NCBI RefSeq assembly: GCF_024628725.1
Contig: NZ_CP102409.1
Location: 336,001 to 400,000, forward strand
DNA: 64,000 bases
Reading direction: 5' to 3'
DNA from: Ruegeria sp. YS9
GTDB taxonomy: Bacteria; Pseudomonadota; Alphaproteobacteria; Rhodobacterales; Rhodobacteraceae
In this document: piece after piece, positions 27,619 to 36,438 of the stretch
Layout: each line of letters opens with the position of its first letter
Position numbering within the stretch: position 1 is the stretch's first letter
The notes under the pieces: model-generated
Seen by the model: only the letters and a program-made list of their open reading frames with translations
What the model was told of the DNA's origin: nothing
Databases searched by the model: none
Position numbers and translations under genes: made by a program

Positions 27619-28383
27619 ATGGTCCCTTGGTTTTGCGCCGCAGTTTTCGCTGGCTTGGTCCTGAGCGGTCATTCCGCAATGGCAGCGCCCCATGCGACGC
27701 TTGACTGGTCTGACCTTCCGGACCCGTCCGTGCAGGTGTTTGATGACCCCTATCGTGATCTCAGCCCTGAACAGTTTGACGATGTCCTTTTCGTCGTGCG
27801 CTTGCGCGGCAGGTTGCAGCAGGATGTCGGCAGCGTCGAGGAAAGACAGAAATGGCAAGAGCTTCTGACCGAGACCGAAGACGCCTTGGCCGAGGGTGGC
27901 GTTGATGTCGATTGGCTGCTCGATCAGCGCGAGGATGTGAAAGAGCGGCGAAAAAAGGCAGGAACAAGGGGAAATCCGCGATTCAATGGCCAGACGGTTA
28001 CATTGACGGGCTTTGCCATTCCCGCGCCGAACGATCCGGACGGGCGAGCAGTGGCGTATTTGGTACCAGAACGCGGGATGTGCAGCCACATGCCTCCGCC
28101 TCCGCCCAATCAGATGATCCGGGTGCGGTTGAACGGCGACTGGGCCCCCAGTTACTTCCATGAACCTGTTCGGCTCACTGGTACGCTGACGATTGAACCC
28201 TCGGTTCAGAACATAATGGTCGTGGATGGGCCTGTGCCGATGAATGCGACCTTCAAATTGGAGACGGACAGCGTTGAAACGCTGGAAACAAAGGCCGACG
28301 GTCTGGAATGGAGGCAGCGTGCAGCCGATCGCGTCCGAGCTGCCGGCAATCGCAAAACCGGCGGCGCAAAGGCGTCGGAATGA
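27619..28383 (+). CDS. exported DUF3299 protein
   Basis: The 254-residue product has a signal peptide (cleavage near SAMAAP). The DUF3299 signature is the segment VTLTGFAIPAPN followed by YLVPERGMCSHMPPPPPNQ, where the cysteine, histidine and polyproline are invariant in type; a charged helical region precedes it. The function is unknown, and members often accompany periplasmic transporters or lipoproteins. It overlaps the porin gene by 4 bp (ATGA), so the two are co-translated. Confidence 0.8.
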   Translation: MVPWFCAAVFAGLVLSGHSAMAAPHATLDWSDLPDPSVQVFDDPYRDLSPEQFDDVLFVVRLRGRLQQDVGSVEERQKWQELLTETEDALAEGGVDVDWLLDQREDVKERRKKAGTRGNPRFNGQTVTLTGFAIPAPNDPDGRAVAYLVPERGMCSHMPPPPPNQMIRVRLNGDWAPSYFHEPVRLTGTLTIEPSVQNIMVVDGPVPMNATFKLETDSVETLETKADGLEWRQRAADRVRAAGNRKTGGAKASE

Positions 28384-29558
28384 TAGGGCGCCTTGTTGCC
28401 GCATTGAGTATTGCCTGCGCGGGTATGGCGTCTGCCCAGGGGTTGTCCGGGCCTTCTTCGGTCGAGGCCGAGCTGAAACCTGGCGATGGCCTGACCGATC
28501 CGCAATACCGTTCCGAGTTTCCGCGCAATATCGCGCCGGGTTGGTTTCGGTGGAAAGACCGGCTGGCCGAGGGCGGGTTTCGTTTCAACGTGGATTACCT
28601 GGCGTTGGGCCAATCCACGAACGCTGATTTGGGAACTGGCGAAGCCGCAGGTGGAATCGCTCGCGTCTACGGCAGTTGGCAGGCAACCGAGCGGGGTTCT
28701 CTGACATTCAAAATCGAAGATCGGCACGGATACACCGATGTTGCCCCGCAATTCCTCGGGCTGGACGGAGGCGCATTGTCGATCACCGGGACTGCCTTCA
28801 ACGACAACGGTTTGCTGCTGACCAACCTGTTCTGGACCCAAAGGGCCGAGAACGGCGCGTGGACGCTGCAAGTCGGCCAGATTGATGTGACGGACTTTGT
28901 GGATATCTATGGGTTGGTCAGCCCCTACAGCGGGTTCCAAAACCTGTCGTTCAACACCAACCCGACAATCAACACGCCCAACCAGGGAATTGGCATTGCC
29001 GGTGGGATAAAGCTGAACGAAAACTTCTATGCCGTTGCCAGCGTTGCAGACGCAAACGCCGATCCGTCTGATCCAAGTCTTGACGTGTTCAGCGATGGCA
29101 ATCTCTTCAAATCGTTTGAAATTGGCTACACGTCGGGCTTTGATCGCATCTATTTCGACAATATCCACCTGACCCTCTGGCATGCGGATGCGGCCGACGA
29201 TGGCAGCCGTGCAGAAGATTACGGGGGTGTGTTTTCCGCGGCATGGTTTGTCGACAACAAATGGATGCCGTTCTTTCGGGCAGGGGCGTCGAAAGGCACG
29301 GCAGCGCTGTATGATCGTTCGGTTTCTGTCGGGTTGGGCTATTACGGTCGAAACACAGATCTGGCCGGCTTGGGTTTGAACTGGGCCGAGGCAAGAAACA
29401 TCGACGGCGATCAGTTCACGCTGGAAGCATTCTATCGCTTTTCGATCTCACCCGGGCTGCAAATCACGCCGTCGCTACAGTTCATCTCCAATCCGCTGCT
29501 GAACCCCAATCAGGATAGCATCACGCTGTTCAGCCTGCGAACCCGGATCGTTTTTTGA
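28380..29558 (+). CDS. OprB-type carbohydrate-selective porin
   Basis: The 392-residue product has a signal peptide (cleavage near GMASAQG) and alternating amphipathic beta-strands ending in the aromatic residue of SLRTRIVF, the usual outer-membrane C-terminal signature. Segments such as [24 protein letters not shown] and [11 protein letters not shown] match the OprB family. It would let the substrate of the neighbouring hydrolases cross the outer membrane. The start overlaps the DUF3299 stop. Confidence 0.82.
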   Translation: MIGRLVAALSIACAGMASAQGLSGPSSVEAELKPGDGLTDPQYRSEFPRNIAPGWFRWKDRLAEGGFRFNVDYLALGQSTNADLGTGEAAGGIARVYGSWQATERGSLTFKIEDRHGYTDVAPQFLGLDGGALSITGTAFNDNGLLLTNLFWTQRAENGAWTLQVGQIDVTDFVDIYGLVSPYSGFQNLSFNTNPTINTPNQGIGIAGGIKLNENFYAVASVADANADPSDPSLDVFSDGNLFKSFEIGYTSGFDRIYFDNIHLTLWHADAADDGSRAEDYGGVFSAAWFVDNKWMPFFRAGASKGTAALYDRSVSVGLGYYGRNTDLAGLGLNWAEARNIDGDQFTLEAFYRFSISPGLQITPSLQFISNPLLNPNQDSITLFSLRTRIVF

Positions 29559-29608
29559 TGCGGCTCGAAAGCTGCAACTCACACGAAGCCAATTTGGGAG
29601 GCTCAGTC

Positions 29609-30850
29609 ATGAAAACTATGTTGGCCGCAAGCGCCATTGCAATCGTATTCGGTGCCGCCCTGCACGCGAGCGAGGAAAGCAAGACATGGGATGCGTCAGA
29701 TAAGGCGAAGCAATTTGTGAAGGACACAATCGTGCTTGGCATGTTGGCCAGTCCCTACGGCACCGGGTGGACTGAAGACGAACAGCTGCACATTTACTTC
29801 GCGCGCGCTCGGGACAACGGCATAACAGGTCACGAGATGACGCTGGCCGCAGCGGATATGTCTTTTGAGACCTTTCTTGATCAGCACTACCACTTCCGGT
29901 CGGCGATGGCGCAGCAGCCGGAAAACTACCTGATCGTGAACGAAACCCGTGATATCGAGACCGCCCATATTCAAGGCAAGACGGCCGTCATCTGGAACAG
30001 CCAAACTGCCACAATCCTGAACGGCGACCTCAAGAAGATGGCCTTGCTAAAGGATATGGGGATCAAGAGTATGATCCTGGCCTACAACGATATCTTCCGC
30101 ACCGGGTCGGGACAGTTGGCAGCCTATAACGGGCGCGACATCGGTCTGACACCTTGGGGGAAGTCGGTCATCGATGAAATGGTGCGGTTCGGTATCCTGC
30201 TTGACCTGAGCCACACCGGATCCAAAACAGCCAACGACGCCATGGACTACATGGACGAGAACTATCCGGGCGTGCCCTACGTCTACACCCACTCAGTCCC
30301 CGCCGGCCTTTACGCGAACGAACCCGGTGCGACGCCACGCGGGTGTTATCGGGCCATTCCCGACGACGAGGCCCTGCGTGCGGCCAAATCGGGGGGGTAC
30401 ATTTCTCCCACATTCACCGAATGGATGATGGACGGCGTTTGGCCTGAAGATATCTCACCCAAACAGGCCGCTGACATGATTGATTATTATGTCCAGCTTG
30501 TCGGAGTGGACCACGTCGGGATCGCAACGGATGATATGTTCTCGACCGAGCTTGTCGTGCAGTTCGCCACTGAAAACGCAAGCATGTATGATGATGGCGG
30601 TTATATGATCGACGCCTTCAACAAGGGGGCCACCGGTAACGGTGAACTGGCCAAGATACTTGCGGCAATCACCGATGATCTTTGGGCGCGCGGCTATTCC
30701 GATGAAGACCTCGAAAAGATCTATGGCGGCAACAAGATGCGGGTTTACGCGCAAGTGTGGGAAGGCAAGCCCCCCGAACGATTTCTGAAAGAACACCCCC
30801 CGCGCCTGCGTCTCAGACAGGAACTGAGAGAAGGGTTCTATTCGCGATAG
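29609..30850 (+). CDS. exported membrane dipeptidase-like protein (peptidase M19)
   Basis: The 413-residue product has a signal peptide (cleavage near ALHASEE). M19 features are present in the second half: [35 protein letters not shown] and [14 protein letters not shown]. The N-terminal DGHNDL-type zinc motif expected near residue 35 is not visible; the equivalent region reads [15 protein letters not shown]. Either it has altered metal binding or belongs to an atypical subfamily. GGGAGG precedes the ATG at 29609. It is last in the AraC-controlled run and ends 66 bp before the island repeat. Confidence 0.75.
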   Translation: MKTMLAASAIAIVFGAALHASEESKTWDASDKAKQFVKDTIVLGMLASPYGTGWTEDEQLHIYFARARDNGITGHEMTLAAADMSFETFLDQHYHFRSAMAQQPENYLIVNETRDIETAHIQGKTAVIWNSQTATILNGDLKKMALLKDMGIKSMILAYNDIFRTGSGQLAAYNGRDIGLTPWGKSVIDEMVRFGILLDLSHTGSKTANDAMDYMDENYPGVPYVYTHSVPAGLYANEPGATPRGCYRAIPDDEALRAAKSGGYISPTFTEWMMDGVWPEDISPKQAADMIDYYVQLVGVDHVGIATDDMFSTELVVQFATENASMYDDGGYMIDAFNKGATGNGELAKILAAITDDLWARGYSDEDLEKIYGGNKMRVYAQVWEGKPPERFLKEHPPRLRLRQELREGFYSR

Positions 30851-30916
30851 ATGTCCAGGACCGGCCTCAATGATGATTGGCCCCGGATACGGAACAGCGC
30901 AGAAATTTTTGGGGAA

Positions 30917-30952
30917 AGGATGGTGGGTGATGAGAGACTCGAACTCCCGACA
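30917..30952 (-). repeat. 36-bp attachment-site repeat, distal end of the island
   Basis: Exactly identical, in the same orientation, to 50615-50650, which is the 3' part of tRNA-Val plus 4 bp beyond its CCA. The bases on both sides differ, so the repeat unit is 36 bp. It marks the left end of the integrated element. Between it and the IS element (30953-31180) I see no gene. Confidence 0.92.
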
Positions 30953-31244
30953 AAGTATTATAAAGCAATGGGTTATATGTCGTATTGTAACTGTGTAACC
31001 GACTTTAGAATGGCCCAAACTACCAAACGTAAGCCTAGGCTTTCAACAGTCCCTCATTGTGGGTCAGAGCACGACATCTTATTCCGAGCCCAACCCTCTG
31101 GGCGTAAGTGTTTCCCGCGCGAAGATCAAACAGTCATCCTGGTCCGATCTGGTAGATGGTCGATCTTCGAAGGCGGCCTAGGGTCAGGACGCATTGATTT
31201 CCCGCGCATGACGTGATTCACGGCCCCAAAAACGGAGCGGTGAT

Positions 31245-31592
31245 ATGAGCGACCTTTACTGGCTGAGCGATGAGCAGATGGCCAAGCTTACCCCTTTTTT
31301 CCCGAAGTCGCACGGCAAGCCACGTGTCGATGACAAGCGCGTCCTGAGTGGGATTATCTTCATCAATCGCAATGGTTTGCGCTGGCGTGACGCTCCTGCC
31401 GCCTATGGTCCGCACAAGACGCTCTACAGCCGCTGGAAGCGCTGGAGCGAGAAAGGCATCTTTGCGCGGATGATGGCGGGTCTGGCCGCCGAACACGGCG
31501 AACAGAAGACCGTGATGATCGACGCGACCTACCTCAAGGCCCATCGAACAGCGACCAGTCTGGCCGCGAAAAAGGGGGGCGTGGGCGCCTGA
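31245..31592 (+). CDS. IS5-family transposase, ORF A
   Basis: 115 residues holding the N-terminal transposase part: YWLSDEQMAKLTPFFP, then SGIIFINRNGLRWRDAP (DUF4096-type helix region) and VMIDATYLKAHRT with the first catalytic aspartate. The frame ends after an A5G6 run (near 31568-31580). The remaining transposase lies in the -1 frame, as expected for programmed -1 frameshifting in this IS group. Confidence 0.85.
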   Translation: MSDLYWLSDEQMAKLTPFFPKSHGKPRVDDKRVLSGIIFINRNGLRWRDAPAAYGPHKTLYSRWKRWSEKGIFARMMAGLAAEHGEQKTVMIDATYLKAHRTATSLAAKKGGVGA

Positions 31593-31612
31593 TCGGTCGA
31601 ACCAAAGGCGGC

Positions 31613-32002
31613 ATGAACACCAAACTGCACGCCATCTGCGATAGCCAAGGCCGCCCACTCAACCTGTTCGTCACCGCCGGTCAGGTCAGCGACTACATCG
31701 GTGCGCGGGCGTTGCTCAGCAGCCTGCCAAAGGTCGACTGGCTGCTCGGGGATCGCGGTTACGATGCCGATTGGTTCCGGGAAGCGTTGCAAGACAAAGG
31801 GATACGCGCCTGCATCCCTGGACGAAAGCAGCGCAAGAAAGCCGTCAGATACGATAAGCGTCGATACAAACGCCGAAACCGGATCGAGATCATGTTCGGC
31901 AGGCTGAAGGATTGGCGGCGCGTGGCAACCCGCTACGACCGTTGCCCAAAGGTCTTCCTCTCTGCCATCGCTCTGGCCGCGCTCGTCATCTACTGGTTAT
32001 GA
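31613..32002 (+). CDS. IS5-family transposase, ORF B
   Basis: The C-terminal transposase part in the -1 frame relative to ORF A. LLGDRGYDADWF holds the second catalytic aspartate, and RRNRIEIMFGRLKDWRR holds the catalytic glutamate of the DDE triad. It is probably expressed only as a fusion with ORF A through slippage on the A5G6 tract. The coordinates give the first ATG, but the fused product enters this frame earlier, near 31575. Confidence 0.85.
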   Translation: MNTKLHAICDSQGRPLNLFVTAGQVSDYIGARALLSSLPKVDWLLGDRGYDADWFREALQDKGIRACIPGRKQRKKAVRYDKRRYKRRNRIEIMFGRLKDWRRVATRYDRCPKVFLSAIALAALVIYWL

Positions 32003-32012
32003 ATCCTGACCC

Positions 32013-32940
32013 TAAGTACCTGCGAGATATTAAGACCACTTTTACGTGTTCGTCAGTCTGTCTCACCACTTTGCTTGCCCATCAAATCCAAGCGAACGAC
32101 AAGGGCACTGCCGACTTCGCCGATACGCCTAGTGCACTCAGAACGATGTTTGAGCGTCTTGATACTTGGTTGCAGGTCAGGCCTGTAAAACCTAAGGTAT
32201 CCAGCCCGTTCAGCAATGAAGATTTTGCCGTTTGCTGGACCGACGACCAATATTCGAATTTTCGAGACAAGGTGAACAAATATCGCGCCTGGATCGACGA
32301 CGCCTTTGAGGAAACCGACAGAAACAAGAGTATATCAAAGTGGCGGCGTGTGTTTGGAGATGACTTCGGCAAGATAGAAGGCGAACAGCAGGCAAAATCT
32401 GTCACGGCGAAAGCGGTTGATCATCTTCGCGAAGACGTAAGAGCCTTACCCGCTACGGCAATAGGCTTTGTTGGCGACGTTGTCGACTTAGTGAAACAGT
32501 ATGGCGCACGAGCGATACCCTGCACGCTCTCGAATCTTCCATATCTTTCACAACCAACTTGGCGGGCAGTAGGAAACCATCTGTTTTCGGCGTATCTTAC
32601 GGCAACACTACACCGTTCGCGCGGGGGCGCAACCGTCTGTGACGTGAGCAGCGGCGACGTTGTTGCCAAGAAAATGAAATTGAAATTCACTGCGAGACTT
32701 GCCACTGGAATGCCCCTCAATGGGCAGGACTATAGGATCGAGTGGCGCGTCACAAACACCGGGGAAGAAGCCCTTGCAAAAGGCCAGCTTCGCGGATCGT
32801 TCGTCGGTTCCAATTCTGGTGGTGATCGTTGGGAAAACCTCGAATTTCGTGGAGTTCATTTCGTCGAGGCATTTGTCATACGAAAGCGTGACGGTATTCA
32901 GGTTAGCCGAAGTGATCCCTTCTATGTAGTGATCGAATAG
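32013..32940 (+). pseudogene. truncated CBASS cGAS/DncV-like nucleotidyltransferase (SMODS, AGS-C)
   Basis: The remaining frame starts at the IS edge. It keeps the C-terminal half of a CD-NTase: YLRDIKTTFTCSSVCLTTLL, TMFERLDTWLQVRP, then WRRVFGDDFG, followed by an AGS-C sensor domain with YRIEWRVTNTGEEA and VHFVEAFVIRKR. The N-terminal catalytic part with the GS and DxD motifs is missing, and the 226 bp left of the IS do not contain it, so deletion accompanied or followed IS insertion. The first ATG (31999) lies in the IS tip. It cannot make a cyclic nucleotide, and no CBASS effector gene is next to it. Confidence 0.8.
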
Positions 32941-33067
32941 CTGAGGAAAGGTAGGACCAGTTCAGGAGTTCACGCGCTATTGCTAGTCACAGTTGTCGAC
33001 TAATGTGGCCAACTTCAGAAATTCGGGCTGTGAGCGAAGCATGGGCGAGTGTCGCTCAACGGCAGCA

Positions 33068-33093
33068 CTGGGCCGCCCGCGAAGACGGCCCAG
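33068..33093 (-). terminator. hairpin directly after the NACHT gene
   Basis: An 8-bp perfect stem, CTGGGCCG / CGGCCCAG, with a 10-nt loop immediately follows the NACHT stop codon. It lies between this gene and the convergent cyclase remnant. There is no clear T run on either strand, so activity is uncertain. Confidence 0.45.
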
Positions 33094-35001
33094 TCAGGCT
33101 AGTCTCTCAAAATGTATCTGCAAATTGGCCAACTGGATTACCGGCACTGCACCCGTAGGAGAAAGAAGGATGAGCCGCGCAACTTCGGCAAAGCTCGAGT
33201 GGCGAGGGGAAATCTCTTCAAGTTTTTCGAGCAAGTGCCGTCCCGCACTAGTATCTCTGAGGTAACTGAGGTGTGTAACAGTCTTAGCCAATATCAAAAC
33301 CGATTGCTCATCGAGGGACCGGCAATCTAACTCAGCCCCAAAATCGGTTTCAAAGAAATCAGGGAGATTGGAACCATCGACCATCATCTCCTCAGTTAGT
33401 CCATCAACAATCTTGATGAGTTCCAACTTACTCAGCCCATCATGCGAAAGTATCGAAGAGACCATCCGATCAACTGATTTTATCGCATCCGAAGAGCTAC
33501 GACTTTGAGAAAGTGCGAAAAACTCTGGATCTTGGCAGAGCTGTCCAACCTGTCGCCAAACATCGACCCAGTTTCCGTCTCGCCCGTGCAAATTCAGTTC
33601 TTCCCCTAGACCACTGGCGCGTTCGACCAGGTAACTTGCACAAAAAAAATCTTGAAAATATCGATGGCTAAATGCCCAAGTGTCTGGGTTAAGCTCCTGA
33701 ATAATACCAGTTCGGTCAGTTATTTCTTGCAGAATTGCGCGCGCGCCAAGGGTCTCGCTGTCAAATGGCAATATGCCCTCCAACAGCTCGGCTTCGAATT
33801 GAGCACCTTGTACGGACTGTAATCTATAAGCAAGCCTTCCCAGTGTGGATTGGATAGACTCTACCGAGATGTTTGTGTCGCGATCTATACCTCTCCGAGC
33901 ATCCCACCTTTCGATTAGCTGGGCTACCAACTCTCGACACAACACACCAATGTTAAATGGAAGAGAACCGCGAAGCCGAAACATGCCAAGCGCAAGACTT
34001 AGAGAAAACGGGTTTTTCAAAAACTCACGCAAGTCGGGATTCGCGTCAAGTACACGAGTAAATCTCCTAGCGGAGTTTGGGTCTTCGAGAACTAACTGGC
34101 AATACTCGTTTACCTGAGCTCGACTGAACGGATGTAGTTTTGCCTTTTTGAACGTACCCCAGAGGCCGTAATCAAGTGACTTTAGTTGCCTTGATGTCAC
34201 TATCGTACTTGAAGACGGACGGCTCTCCAAAAAACCTTCCAACCAGCTTCCGAATGCTGACCTATCTCTTACGTTGAGCTCATCCAGCCCGTCAAAAACA
34301 AAGAGGGTCTTTCCATCTGCCCCCATGTTAACAACATGGTTCCTGCCTGCTTGCTCCTCCTCTGAGACCAGCCACGTCTCGAACTCATTTGATTTATGAG
34401 CAAAATCTCTAAGCTGAAAATAGAATACTAATGGAGGGTCTGCCTTTCGCCGTTTTCGTCTACCCTCATTTAAGTATACTTGTGTCAGATAACGTACAAA
34501 GCTGGTCTTTCCCGCTCCTGGTTGTCCCACCAGCAAAATTCTGGAGTCTCTTCTGATCGTACTCGGATGAGTGATTGTTGATTGAGATTCATCATCCCAC
34601 TCAACTACAGGTGCAATATATTTCGATGGTAGATCAATCTGGTAATTATGAAAAAAGACATCGGAGTTTCGTGACCGTACTAGCCATTTGGAGACCCAAT
34701 CAGCGTCAGGAAGCGTGTCATCTGAGCCACGTTTCGGGCTGTTTTCGTCAATCGGACGAAAGTCCTCGTCCAACATGATGTAGTGACTAAAGACTTTCTC
34801 ATTCTTGGGTACATGAACTCTGCAATTTTTGAATTCTGTCCCATCGATGGATACGGTTGATGTCTCCGTATCGAACTCCCGAACAATCTCTTCCTCAAAC
34901 TGCTCCAAAAAGTTTTCGTCGCGCCAATCTCTGATATCAACATCTTCCGTCCGCGCGCGATACTTGCCATTGCCTTCGACGAGTGGGACGTAAATTTTCA
35001 T
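33094..35001 (-). CDS. NACHT-domain NTPase, candidate defence effector
   Basis: The 635-residue product has an N-terminal region (1-150) with no recognised domain, then a NACHT module: Walker A GQPGAGKTS (159-167), Walker B LFVFDGLDEL (233-242) with the extra acidic residues typical of NACHT, and sensor motif VTSR near 271. Winged-helix and helical parts follow (about 300-460, with SHRYFQDFFCASYLVE). A helical C-terminus (460-635) probably senses a ligand. No nuclease, TIR or membrane effector domain is visible. It overlaps the nucleotidyltransferase gene by 4 bp (ATGA) and shares its AT-rich composition. STAND NTPases of this kind act in phage defence, but this pairing is not one I recognise. 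Confidence 0.85.
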   Translation of the reverse strand: MKIYVPLVEGNGKYRARTEDVDIRDWRDENFLEQFEEEIVREFDTETSTVSIDGTEFKNCRVHVPKNEKVFSHYIMLDEDFRPIDENSPKRGSDDTLPDADWVSKWLVRSRNSDVFFHNYQIDLPSKYIAPVVEWDDESQSTITHPSTIRRDSRILLVGQPGAGKTSFVRYLTQVYLNEGRRKRRKADPPLVFYFQLRDFAHKSNEFETWLVSEEEQAGRNHVVNMGADGKTLFVFDGLDELNVRDRSAFGSWLEGFLESRPSSSTIVTSRQLKSLDYGLWGTFKKAKLHPFSRAQVNEYCQLVLEDPNSARRFTRVLDANPDLREFLKNPFSLSLALGMFRLRGSLPFNIGVLCRELVAQLIERWDARRGIDRDTNISVESIQSTLGRLAYRLQSVQGAQFEAELLEGILPFDSETLGARAILQEITDRTGIIQELNPDTWAFSHRYFQDFFCASYLVERASGLGEELNLHGRDGNWVDVWRQVGQLCQDPEFFALSQSRSSSDAIKSVDRMVSSILSHDGLSKLELIKIVDGLTEEMMVDGSNLPDFFETDFGAELDCRSLDEQSVLILAKTVTHLSYLRDTSAGRHLLEKLEEISPRHSSFAEVARLILLSPTGAVPVIQLANLQIHFERLA

Positions 35002-36080
35002 GAGCCGCCTCCAAATTCGTCTTCTTTATGCTGGATAAACGTGTCCCAAATTTCTCCAAAACCTGTTTCGAATATGAGCGTCTTTGACTCCCAAAACAGC
35101 GCTCCTCTTTCCTCTTTCGGCACTTTACCTAGAATAGACCGATAGAACAGGTTCCAAATCTCGTCAGGTTTGCAGCCGTCCATCATGGGTTGGTAAATTT
35201 CTCGAATTGTATTGATGCAGTCTTCCGTGGGAGAGTACGTCCGATGCATAAATTTGAACATTCGCATGGCAATATGAGCCTTACGATTGACAGGGTGACT
35301 CAGGCTTGGGTCATTTACAACGTTTAGGATTTTCTTCTTGGCGTCTTCTATTCCGTGTCCGCAAGGATCGACATAGACGGCATTGAGAGGATCATAATAA
35401 ACAGCGTTACATGAAAAATCTCGAAGACGATGATCATAGTCTAGATCGGCACCAAATTGGGCATCGTTGGTGCCCGGAGCCTGCAGAAAGAAGTTCTTAA
35501 CATCTATTAGCGTACCCTTTCGTGCCTTCCGAACGCCAGCATTCCGTCCAATGCTCATAAATCCGTTTTTCTCATGCCTAGACCATCCGCCAGGCCCAAA
35601 CATTGCCTCAGCGATTGATGACAGAATGTAGAACGGAATAGTAGAAACTAGGTCGACGTCGTTGGCTTGATCACCATTAAGTACGTCTCTGACTGAACCG
35701 CCAACCAAGAAAACTTCATAACCTCTCTGCCAGATTTCCTCAATTAGATCAATATACTTAGGCCCAGGTTCGATGTGCTTGTTGAGTAGCAGATCAAGCT
35801 TGTGTTTCTCTTCGCTACTCGCCTGCTGGATAACCGTTTGGCTGGAGCATCGAGTATAGCAACCTGCCAGCCTTTCGCCCGGGTTTGCGGGTCGCACACT
35901 GAAGACGTCATTCAGAGGGACCGTGCTGCCGGATTCACTGTTTTTTACGATCGGTTGATCGTAGATGTCGTAACCATGAAAAGTCCCGGAGTACTTTATT
36001 TCTCCACGGTAGTACACGACGTCTTCACCGGGGCGCGGTGTTAAACTCGGTGGAATCGCTCGTTGAAAACTATCTGTCAA
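34998..36080 (-). CDS. CCA-adding enzyme/poly(A) polymerase-like nucleotidyltransferase
   Basis: A 360-residue protein. Residues 1-100 are unrecognised and beta-rich. Residues 105-260 form a class II tRNA-nucleotidyltransferase head: FLVGGSVRD (about 125-132), NDVDLVS with the catalytic D141/D143 pair, LIDVKNF (possible third acid, D193), and LRDFSCNAVYYDP (the RRDFTxNA motif), ending in the DP...DA...KKIL segment. Only a partial neck follows, and the body and tail domains that select tRNA in CCA enzymes are absent. It should transfer nucleotides to RNA or a protein, or make a signal. It is first in a two-gene operon with the NACHT gene, which strongly suggests one functional unit. Confidence 0.8.
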   Translation of the reverse strand: MTDSFQRAIPPSLTPRPGEDVVYYRGEIKYSGTFHGYDIYDQPIVKNSESGSTVPLNDVFSVRPANPGERLAGCYTRCSSQTVIQQASSEEKHKLDLLLNKHIEPGPKYIDLIEEIWQRGYEVFLVGGSVRDVLNGDQANDVDLVSTIPFYILSSIAEAMFGPGGWSRHEKNGFMSIGRNAGVRKARKGTLIDVKNFFLQAPGTNDAQFGADLDYDHRLRDFSCNAVYYDPLNAVYVDPCGHGIEDAKKKILNVVNDPSLSHPVNRKAHIAMRMFKFMHRTYSPTEDCINTIREIYQPMMDGCKPDEIWNLFYRSILGKVPKEERGALFWESKTLIFETGFGEIWDTFIQHKEDEFGGGS

Positions 36081-36438
36081 TTTGGCGTTGCCTTAATGTG
36101 CGTAGAAAAATTGGTGCTCGATAACCTCGCTGGTTAAAGATAACGAGACATTCTCCAAGGGACAATGATCGATGTGTGTTGGTGTCGGAACCGCGACAAG
36201 AGCATCTACCTTGCTCGAACTTGCTTGGGACCGCTGCCTGTGCTGGCTTTACAGGTAGAACTAAAGACACTAGGCAAATCGTCTTCGATCCGGAAACCCG
36301 ACCAAGGTGAGCCGTCGCATATGCAACGAATGTCGGCAATCAAAGATTGCGGCGCAACATCGAGGGCGATCCATAAACGGCAGTAAAGGGCCGTCCTCGC
36401 GTGAACAACGAGGGCCTGAATTTAGGTCGTTGACTTGA
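36081..36438. other. intergenic region without a supported gene
   Basis: 358 bp between the nucleotidyltransferase start and the vsr stop. It should hold the promoter of the nucleotidyltransferase-NACHT operon. Open frames on both strands are short and show no protein character. The composition shifts from AT-rich on the left to GC-rich on the right, marking the joint between two cassettes. Confidence 0.5.

Larger units (their letters stand above)
31181..32012 (+). mobile_element. IS5-family (IS427-group-like) insertion sequence
   Basis: 832 bp with terminal inverted repeats beginning GGGTCAGGA at both tips (12 of the first 14 bases match) and a TA dinucleotide directly outside each end, the target duplication usual in this group. 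It carries two overlapping-type transposase frames. Both frames and both ends look intact, so it may be active. Confidence 0.88.

Noticed and set aside
30851..31216. Plus-strand frame of 121 residues after the dipeptidase
   Set aside because: It reads through the attachment repeat and into the IS end, with no protein character.
32013..32940. Functional CBASS system
   Set aside because: Only the C-terminal half of the cyclase remains and no effector or ancillary CBASS genes flank it.
34998..36080. Housekeeping CCA-adding enzyme or CBASS cyclase
   Set aside because: It lacks the body and tail of CCA enzymes and carries an extra N-terminal part. Its motifs are of the CCA/poly(A)-polymerase type, not of cGAS/DncV-like cyclases.
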